9,898 bases of DNA from a bacterium (lineage in GTDB: Bacteria > JACRDZ01 > JAJRWM01), in contig JAJRWM010000184.1 of the NCBI GenBank assembly GCA_024276815.1, positions 1-9,898 of the forward strand, in the 5' to 3' direction. Positions within the stretch are counted from its first letter, which is position 1. The number at the start of each line of letters is the position of its first letter. Below, piece after piece: positions 1-7,200 of this stretch. Below the pieces are notes generated by a model, which did not search any database, was not told where the DNA came from, and was given only the letters and a program-made list of their open reading frames with translations. Made by a program: the position numbers and the translations under genes.

Positions 1-1266
1 AATCCCATTACCCCGGAGATGCTGGCTCCGGTTTTTCCCATGAACCTGATTGAGCAGGAAGTCAGCCAGGAACGCTGGATTGATATTCCCGACGAAATCA
101 TCGAAATCCTCTACCGCTGGCGCCCCAGCCCGCTGAGACGGGCCAGGTATCTTGAACAATATCTCGACACGCCGGCCCGTATCTACTGCAAAGACGAGAG
201 CCTTAGCCCTCCCGGCAGCCATAAACCAAACACCGCCGTAGCGCAAGCTTGGTACAACAAGCAGTTCGGCATCAAAAGACTGACCACCGAGACCGGCGCC
301 GGCCAATGGGGCAGCGCCTTGTCATTCGCCTGTAATCTTGTTGGCCTGGAATGTAAAATTTTCATGGTGAGGATCAGCTTCGACCAAAAGCCCTTACGTA
401 AAATCATGATGAATATCTGGGGCGGCGAATGTATCGCTAGTCCCAGTAATAAAACAAAATTTGGCCGGGAAATACTGAGTTTGATGCCGGAAACCCCCGG
501 CAGTCTGGGCATCGCTATCAGCGAAGCGATTGAAGCGGCCGTAACTGATCCGACCGGCGAGACCCGCTATTCCCTGGGCAGCGTGCTCAACCACGTCATG
601 CTGCACCAGACGATTATCGGCCTGGAAGCCAAAAAACAACTGGCGTCAGTTAACGAGAAGTTGCCGGATGTGGTAATCGGTTGCGCCGGCGGCGGCAGTA
701 ACTTCGCCGGGCTTTCGTTCCCCTTTGTCTATGACAAGCTTAACGGCGCCGATATTACAATCATTCCCACCGAGCCAACCGCCTGCCCGACCATGACCAG
801 GGGGCCTTACGCCTACGACTTCGGCGATACCGGCTGCATGACGCCCCTCCTGGCTATGCACACCCTGGGACATAAGTTCGTGCCGCCGCCAATTCACGCC
901 GGGGGTTTACGCTACCACGGTATGGCGCCGCTGGTGAGCCAGGCGATAACCGAAGGGCTGCTTACTCCCAGGGCCTACGACCAGGTGACCTGTTACGAAG
1001 CGGCGCTGACCTGGGCCAGGACCGAAGGGTCGATCTGCGCGCCGGAAACCAGCCACGCTGTCGCCTGCGTTATCGAGGAAGCTAAAAAAGCCAAGGAAGA
1101 AGGCAAAGAAAAGGTGATTTTGTTTAATTACAGCGGGCACGGCCTGATGGACCTGCTGGGCTACGAAAAATATATGACCGATATGCTGACCAGATATTCT
1201 ATGCCCGAAGAAGAACTCCGGCAATCACTGGAAGCGATCAAGGATTTACCGAAACCAGGCAGATAA
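1..1266 (+). CDS. trpB: TrpB2-type tryptophan synthase beta chain, 5' end outside window
   Basis: This is a PLP enzyme that condenses indole with L-serine to give tryptophan in the cytoplasm. The frame is open from base 1 (N-P-I-T-P-E before the first ATG at 19), and the TrpB2 family has more sequence before this point, so the true start lies upstream of the window. Numbering from the ATG at 19, the PLP lysine is K69 in GSHKPNTA. The catalytic glutamate lies in ETGAGQWG (E91), and the glycine-rich phosphate loop GGGSN is at 224-228. [12 protein letters not shown] (336-347) and the C-terminal NYSGHG are also typical. The long N-terminal part with [11 protein letters not shown] and RWIDIP, and the RPSPLRRA element, mark the TrpB2 clade rather than classical TrpB1. 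No trpA lies downstream, so it may work alone, for example in indole salvage; this last point is inference. Family assignment is secure. Confidence 0.95.
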   Translation, partial: NPITPEMLAPVFPMNLIEQEVSQERWIDIPDEIIEILYRWRPSPLRRARYLEQYLDTPARIYCKDESLSPPGSHKPNTAVAQAWYNKQFGIKRLTTETGAGQWGSALSFACNLVGLECKIFMVRISFDQKPLRKIMMNIWGGECIASPSNKTKFGREILSLMPETPGSLGIAISEAIEAAVTDPTGETRYSLGSVLNHVMLHQTIIGLEAKKQLASVNEKLPDVVIGCAGGGSNFAGLSFPFVYDKLNGADITIIPTEPTACPTMTRGPYAYDFGDTGCMTPLLAMHTLGHKFVPPPIHAGGLRYHGMAPLVSQAITEGLLTPRAYDQVTCYEAALTWARTEGSICAPETSHAVACVIEEAKKAKEEGKEKVILFNYSGHGLMDLLGYEKYMTDMLTRYSMPEEELRQSLEAIKDLPKPGR

Positions 1267-1276
1267 AGTAACCGGC

Positions 1277-1298
1277 CCCCGCCAGCAAGCTGGCGGGG
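1277..1298 (+). terminator. GC-rich hairpin after trpB2, possible terminator
   Basis: A perfect inverted repeat, ccccgccag / ctggcgggg, has a 4-base loop (caag) and starts 10 bases after the trpB2 stop codon. Position and stem strength suggest transcript termination or 3'-end protection. No clear run of T follows (tattctgg comes next), so it is not a textbook intrinsic terminator. Confidence 0.5.
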
Positions 1299-1365
1299 TA
1301 TTCTGGCGGCATAATAAAGCTTAAAGTCAAAGGATATTTGAGGCTGACGCGGGGGAACCAGTAAT

Positions 1366-1418
1366 GTCATTCCAGCGTATGCAGGAATCTAGTGGATTCC
1401 CGTTGGCACGGGAATGAC
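1366..1418. repeat. 53-base inverted-repeat element, GTCATTCC...GGAATGAC
   Basis: The element is bounded by perfect 8-base inverted ends, gtcattcc (1366-1373) and ggaatgac (1411-1418). It contains two hairpins. The right one has a perfect 8-bp stem, attcccgt (1396-1403) with acgggaat (1408-1415). The left one pairs attccagc (1369-1376) with gcaggaat (1381-1388), with one mismatch. It lies in non-coding DNA between trpB2 and the Fic gene. From general knowledge, elements with GTCATTCC-type ends and a central GGATTCCCG are dispersed in many copies in some bacterial genomes (REP- or MITE-like). Only one copy is visible here, so the repetitive nature is inferred. Confidence 0.55.
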
Positions 1419-1512
1419 AAATAAGGTCTTTTCCCCGCACCCCCTCCAAAAAAACTTTAATTGTTAGCTCTTTGCTTCACTCCCTCCCCCACCAAACACG
1501 CCGACAAAACTC

Positions 1513-1541
1513 TTGACAAAAGTTTTATAGTAGTCTACATT
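1513..1541 (+). promoter_or_regulatory. Sigma70-type promoter for the Fic gene
   Basis: A perfect TTGACA -35 box (1513-1518) is followed by a 17-base spacer and TACATT (1536-1541), which matches TATAAT at four of six positions. Transcription would begin near 1548, giving a leader of roughly 16 bases to the ATG at 1564 or about 43 bases to the ATG at 1591. No operator-like palindrome overlaps it clearly. Confidence 0.6.
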
Positions 1542-1563
1542 ACTCCGTGAGATTAAAGAGCTT

Positions 1564-2727
1564 ATGCTGGACAAAACGGTGGACATAAACATGGTAAAAA
1601 AAGTAATGACCTTAAAATCAGGTAAATTCGTATTTAGCGCTGAATATTCCCCCAAAAAGCTGAATGATCTTCTGGCTGAATCAAGGCTACTCTATCAAAC
1701 CGTAATTGATTTACCGATTTTACCCGAGCTGGCCTCAGAGTTGGAAGAGGAATTGATAAGAAGATCAATCTTTGGCACGGCGGCGATAGAAGGAAACCCT
1801 TTAACCGAAGAACAGGTCGGGAAAATACTCGACGCTGAAGAACCGGCTGGTTTTCAAAGAGCGGAAAAGGAAATAAGGAACCTTCAGTTGGCCTATGATT
1901 TGGTGAAAACATCATCAAGAAAATCATTGCCCGCCAAGTTTGATGAAGAGGATATTAAGAGTAAACACAGAATGATAACGGAAGGCCTGGATTATCCCGA
2001 CAATATTCCCGGAAAATATCGTGACCATATCGTAAAGGTAGGCGACCGGGAGCATGGCGGCGTTTACACGCCTCCTAAAATCCGCCTGGACATAGAAAAT
2101 TTGATGAAGGAATTTATTGGCTGGATTAACAGTTCCGAGTTAACGGCAATGAATCCCATAATCAGAGCCGCCTTGGCGCATTACCACCTGGGCCTGATTC
2201 ATCCCTTTGGCGACGGCAATGGCAGAACCGCCAGAATAATGGAGGCCTTGTTTATGAAACAAGCGAATATCAAGTACCTCCCCGTTATGCTTTCCAACTA
2301 CTATTATCGTAATATTGACGATTACTTCCGGGCTTTTTCCCAGTCCATTAAAAGCAAAGATGATGAGATAACGCCCTTCCTGGAATTTTTTCTAAAAGGC
2401 GTCAGGGCTTCCCTCCGGGAAATTAAAACTAAAATTATTTATGATATCAGGATTCTTACCTTGAGGAAGCATTATGATTCTCTGAAAGCAGCAAAAGAAA
2501 TAACTCAACGACAATTGGATTTACTGGTAATGCTCCTGGATAAATCGCGTATGGACAAATCATACGCGGTTAAACCTGACGACCTGTTTAATCTTTCGCC
2601 CTTCTCGGTCTTGTATCGTAAGGTGGTTGATCGGACAGCGAAGCGGGATTTACGAAAATTAACACTAAAAAAACTTTTAATTTTTAGTGATGGAAAGTAT
2701 AAATTAAATATTAGCCACCTGGGGTGA
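1564..2727 (+). CDS. Fic family protein, class II, probable protein AMP-transferase
   Basis: Fic enzymes usually transfer AMP from ATP to a hydroxyl side chain of a target protein. The complete Fic signature HPFGDGNGRTAR lies at residues 213-224, with catalytic H213. An N-terminal inhibitory helix motif of the (S/T)xxxE(G/N) type, TAAIEG, is at 72-77. Its position before the Fic core makes this a class II, self-inhibited enzyme that needs no separate antitoxin. The PGKYR and GVYTPP elements (150-171) fit the flap that positions the target. The C-terminal 75 residues or so look like a winged-helix domain, as in many 380-residue Fic proteins. The ATG at 1564 lies close to the promoter with only a weak Shine-Dalgarno; ATG at 1591 (M10) has ggtgg at a better distance and is a credible alternative. 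The gene looks more AT-rich than its neighbours, which hints at transfer. The target is unknown. Confidence 0.9.
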   Translation: MLDKTVDINMVKKVMTLKSGKFVFSAEYSPKKLNDLLAESRLLYQTVIDLPILPELASELEEELIRRSIFGTAAIEGNPLTEEQVGKILDAEEPAGFQRAEKEIRNLQLAYDLVKTSSRKSLPAKFDEEDIKSKHRMITEGLDYPDNIPGKYRDHIVKVGDREHGGVYTPPKIRLDIENLMKEFIGWINSSELTAMNPIIRAALAHYHLGLIHPFGDGNGRTARIMEALFMKQANIKYLPVMLSNYYYRNIDDYFRAFSQSIKSKDDEITPFLEFFLKGVRASLREIKTKIIYDIRILTLRKHYDSLKAAKEITQRQLDLLVMLLDKSRMDKSYAVKPDDLFNLSPFSVLYRKVVDRTAKRDLRKLTLKKLLIFSDGKYKLNISHLG

Positions 2728-2790
2728 TTAAAACCGGTAACGAATGTATTCCAGCCGGCCGACAAGGTTTGGCCTGATCGCGAGGTTATT

Positions 2791-4176
2791 ATGCTTTACA
2801 AAAGATTTCGCCAGTTTATTAAAAAGGAAGATTTGTTAAAGCCCGGAGATAACCTGGTTATCGGGATCTCCGGCGGGCCGGACTCTGTTTGCCTGGGGCA
2901 TTTATTGACGCGTTGGCGTAAGGAGTTTGGCGGCGAGTTCCTGGTTGGCAGTCTTAATCATGGGTTACGCGAGGCGGCGGCTGAAGAAACGGAGTTGGTC
3001 GCCCGGTTAGCTGAAAAGTGGGGCCTGGGTTTCCAGGCCAAAAATATGGACGTAAAAGAGTTGGCCGATCAGGATAAACGCTCGCTTCAGGATGCTGCCC
3101 GAAGTGCCAGGCTGACCTTTTTCCGGGAGTTGATGGCCAGAATCGACGCTGACCGGGTGGCGCTGGGACACCAGGCGGATGACCAGGCCGAAACGGTACT
3201 GCTCTGGTTCTTACGGGGCAGCGGCCTGAAAGGGCTGGGCGGAATACGCCCGGCGGCCCGCATGAGTTGGGGAACGATCATCCACCCTCTTCTACCTTTT
3301 CGCCGCGAGGAAATTTCAGCTTACTTAAAACAACACGGCCTGCCGTTTCGACATGACGAATCCAATTTCGAGAATAAATACCTGAGAAACCGGCTTCGTC
3401 TTGAACTGATACCGCGGTTGGAAAAAGACTTTAATCCCCGGTTGCAGGATCGGTTAGTTAACCTGGCGCAACAAATAAGAGCCGCTGACAGCTATCTCGA
3501 TTCGGTTGCCGAAGAACTGTTCGACTCTCTCAACCTCGACCGGTCCGGCCGGGAACTAAGCGTACCCGTTTCAATCCTGAAAAGACAGCCGCCGGTATTA
3601 TCGCAGCGGCTCTGGGGGCTGCTGATTAAACAGATTAAGGGCAACCTGAAGGGGATCAGTTCTGATCATTATCATTTTTTAGCCAGTTTACTCGCCGATA
3701 ACAAGTCGGGAAATTACCTGAGATTACCCGGCGGGCTGTTGGTCAGGCGGGAGTTTGACAATATTGTGATTGGCGATGATGACCGGGTGGTCCAGCCGGA
3801 ACCGCGACAGCTCAGGCCCGGCGAAACCGTTAACTGGGGCGCTTATCAGTTCAGCCTGGAATCGGTTGAGCAAGCGGGCGACACCAACTCGCCGGAAAGA
3901 ATATATCTTAATGGCGATTTGTTAAACTTGCCGTTAACCATCAGGAGTTTTCGTGAGGGAGATAAGATTGTTGGCCGGAGCGGTGAAAAAAAAGTAAAGC
4001 GTTATTTTAATAAATACCGCGTTCCTCTTTCACAAAGATCAGCGCAACCGGTTATCAGTTCAGGCGGGGAAGTGATCTATCTTCCGGGCGTTAAGCTGTC
4101 GGAAAAATATCGCTCTGTTACTGACGCGTCAAAGATCCTTTGTTTTTCCTGGCAAAAGCTGGTAATTTTTCAGTAA
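2791..4176 (+). CDS. tilS: tRNA(Ile)-lysidine synthetase TilS
   Basis: TilS uses ATP and lysine to convert C34 of the CAU anticodon of a minor isoleucine tRNA to lysidine, so that it reads AUA and accepts isoleucine. It is essential in most bacteria and cytoplasmic. The PP-loop ATP-pyrophosphatase motif SGGPDS is at residues 27-32. LGHQADDQAET (125-135) and the YLRNRLRLELIPRL block (197-210) are further family landmarks. The C-terminal tRNA-binding domain runs from about residue 340 to the end, with FREGDKI, a KKVKRYFNKYRVP element and LPGVKLSEKYR. At 461 residues it is a normal full-length TilS with N-terminal, central and C-terminal domains. The ATG at 2791 has cgaggt (2781-2786) just upstream. 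It follows the Fic gene by 63 bases in the same direction and may be read with it; I see no separate strong promoter. Confidence 0.95.
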   Translation: MLYKRFRQFIKKEDLLKPGDNLVIGISGGPDSVCLGHLLTRWRKEFGGEFLVGSLNHGLREAAAEETELVARLAEKWGLGFQAKNMDVKELADQDKRSLQDAARSARLTFFRELMARIDADRVALGHQADDQAETVLLWFLRGSGLKGLGGIRPAARMSWGTIIHPLLPFRREEISAYLKQHGLPFRHDESNFENKYLRNRLRLELIPRLEKDFNPRLQDRLVNLAQQIRAADSYLDSVAEELFDSLNLDRSGRELSVPVSILKRQPPVLSQRLWGLLIKQIKGNLKGISSDHYHFLASLLADNKSGNYLRLPGGLLVRREFDNIVIGDDDRVVQPEPRQLRPGETVNWGAYQFSLESVEQAGDTNSPERIYLNGDLLNLPLTIRSFREGDKIVGRSGEKKVKRYFNKYRVPLSQRSAQPVISSGGEVIYLPGVKLSEKYRSVTDASKILCFSWQKLVIFQ

Positions 4177-4212
4177 TATCCCTGCCCCAATTTGTCCAGG
4201 ATGTAAAACGCT

Positions 4213-7200
4213 CTAATATTGACCCTGAATATCCTGCCAGTCCGTTACTTTCTCACGCATCCGGGGAACATGGTAGTACTTATAACGATAAACCGCGTCC
4301 ATGGAGTGACAGTCAATACACACCCCGGTAGTCACGTTCTTGTTAATTAAAAAGCTGTTGGTGGCGTCGCCTTCAATATTCTTGCCAATGCCGACGCGAT
4401 CATCCAGGTAGGTCCAGCGATGCGCGTTGTGACAACTGGGACAGGAAATTATGCCGTTACGGGAACGCCGGCCGTCAATATCATAAATACGGAAATAATT
4501 CTGCAGATTTTTTATCCCGCGGCCCAGATCGGTTACCACTATGTCCAGGTTGTTGCTGTCATGTTGCGGATGGATCATTACCGGCGGGACTTTTTTCGCC
4601 TCGGAACCACCTTTCCGATGACAACTGGTGCACAGCATCATCGTAACTTCCTGGCCGTCGCCGGGATTCTTCGACCATAAATAAGCGTCCAGAACAGCGT
4701 TATGAACAGAGTGGCAAGCGCTGCACGGTCCGCCGTCGAAAACGGTCTGCCCCAGCATGTTCTTCTCATCGGGAGCGGTGATTTTCATGTCATGATCCGT
4801 GCCGATTACGGTACGGTTCGGTCTATGACAATTGATGCAAAGCGAAGAATTGTCATCGTTGACCATTCTCAGGAAGCTGTTACGCCCACTACCCTCAACC
4901 TTCTTCCCGGGACCGGTTTTCGGACGCCGGGGATCCCAGCGGTGAGGATCGTGACAGGTGGTGCACACCATAATCTTACGCTGATAAACTTCCTTTTTCG
5001 GGACCAGTTCCCGATCTGTCGGATGAGTGTATTTTGATTTATCGCCGCCCGCGTCATTCAGATGACATCCTTTTTTCAGACAGTTCTGGTCCACATAATC
5101 TTCCTTGCCCGGGAAATACCTGGTCAGGATGTTATCCTGGTAATCCTGGTGCATCAAATGACAAACGCTGGCGCATTCTTTTCGCATTCGCGGAGTTATC
5201 CGGTCAGCGTAATCCTTTTTGGTCACCAGCACTGATTTTAACGGCAGGTTGGCTTTACCAATCAGCCAGGAAGGATTGATGCCCACCGGATGCGACGATT
5301 CTCCCACCTGCTTTTCCGCTCCGAGCCGGCCGTCAGAATGACAGCTGAAACAGGCCTGACTCACCGTATCCTTGGCCTCAACCAGTTCCTGCGCCCACAA
5401 CAAATCGTTCAGCCCCTGGTGAACGGTATGACACATCCCGCAAATACCGCTGCTTTTAACTGTTTGACCAAAACGGTTCTCACCCGCGGGAGAGCTGACG
5501 TTCAAATCATGATCCGTACCCAGGATAAAGCGTTTGTCCAAATGACAGGTTAAACAAAGCCGGGCGTCCTTGTCGTTGGGGATCCGTAAGAAGCTGTTCC
5601 GGGTATCGCCTTCGGTATTTTTCTTCGGGCCAATCTCCTTTTTACGGGGGTCCCAGCGATGCGGGTCATGACAGGTATAGCAATAGACTTTACCTTCCAG
5701 TATTTTATTGCCCTTTTCATCATATAACGGCAGGGGGAAATCACGTCCCACCTCGGCGTACTTGCCGGTGGCGCTTGAAATCTGAACATTGGTCGGATGA
5801 GAGTATTCTCCCAGCAGTTTCTTTTCGGCGACTTTACCTTCCTGGTGGCAACTCTTGCAAAGCTGGGCGGCGATGTCCTCATCGCCGCCGGCGATCTTCC
5901 TGGCCCAATTTCGCCGGGCGTTACCGCGATGCACCTTATGGCAAGCGCTGCAAACGCCGCTTTGCTGAACAGTCATCCCGTCGGTATTCTTCTCATTGGG
6001 GCTGGTAACACTCATATCGTGTTCAGTGCCGATTACGTATTGTTTCGAGGTATGACAATTGACGCAAAGCTTCGATTCCGAGCCATTGGAAATCCTCAGG
6101 AAACTGTTATGAGCGTCGCCTTCGGTCTCTTTACCCGGCCCCTCGCTGGTCTTTTTCTCCGAATTCCAGACGTGCGGATCATGACAGGTATAACAGACAA
6201 CGTTGCCCTTTTCCTTTAGATTGCCCTGCTCGTCAAACAGGGGTAGCCTGGTCTTGCCTTTAACGCGGGTAATACTGATGTTGGTTGGATGGGTATACTC
6301 GCCAACCAGTTTCTTGGCGGCGGCGGCGCCCTCAAAGTGACAGGTCTTGCAGAGCTGCGAAGAAAAATCCTCACCCCGCCCGATAACCTCTTTGGCCCAG
6401 CGGCGCCGGTTAATACCATTATGCGGCAAGTGGCAGCTTCCGCAAACTCCTGATTGTTCGGCGGTCTTCCCTAAAATATTCTTTTCCAGCGGCGCGGTTA
6501 TTCTCAGGTCGTGATCAGTGTTCTTGATATAGCTCTTGTCCAGGTAGCATTCCCGGCAAAGAGAGGAATCAGCGTCGTTCTTCATCCTCAAAAAGCTGTT
6601 GTTGCCGTCGCCCTCGGTGCCCAAAGCCCAGGGAATCTTCTCAATCCCCTCAATCGAGAAACGCTCGCCCGGCGTCCAGACGTGCGGATCATGGCAGGAA
6701 GTACAGTAAACCAGGCCGTTCTTTTCCCGTAGCCCAAATTTATTAAACAGGGGCAAATCCGTCTTTTTATCCCCGGCCGGCATATGTTTTTCGGTGGGAT
6801 GGGAATAAAAACCCACCGATTTGTTTTGGGCGAGGTTGCCGCCGCTGTGACAACTCAGGCAAAGCTGGCTGACGATGTCCCCTTCCCCGCTCAGAGGTTT
6901 GGCCCAGGTGTGCGCCGTATGGCATGGCGAGCAAATCCCGCCCTCGGAAACCGTTTGCCCCAGGCTGTTCCTTTCGTCGGGTCCCATCACGAAGAGGTTA
7001 TGATCGCTTAAATAAACCGACTTTTTATCGGCGTGGCACTCAAAACAAATGCTGTTTTTCTTATTGGTTTTCAGCAGGATCGGCGTGCCGGGCGTCCCCT
7101 TGTGAGGATGATGGCAACTGTTACAGATCAATTCCCCGTTCGGCCCCTTTTGCGCTCCCAGCGCCAGCATGCTGTCTGAGACCTGGACCTGGGTCGGCAC

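Larger units (their letters stand above)
1267..1563. other. Intergenic region between trpB2 and the Fic gene
   Basis: These 297 bases hold the GC hairpin after trpB2, the 53-base inverted-repeat element and the Fic promoter. The remaining stretch, about 1419-1512, is pyrimidine-rich. I see no supported gene or RNA in it. Confidence 0.7.

Noticed and set aside
1464-1655. Minus-strand 63-codon ORF overlapping the Fic promoter and start.
   Set aside because: It overlaps a convincing promoter and gene start, is low in complexity and resembles no family I know.
4177-4212. Possible bidirectional terminator between the convergent tilS and cytochrome genes.
   Set aside because: No inverted repeat with a T run is visible in the 36 bases between the stop codons; only a short imperfect direct repeat (aatatccctgcc / aatatcctgcc) spans the junction.
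4140-4331. Plus-strand 63-codon ORF spanning the tilS-cytochrome junction.
   Set aside because: It overlaps the 3' ends of two secure convergent genes and has no recognisable features.
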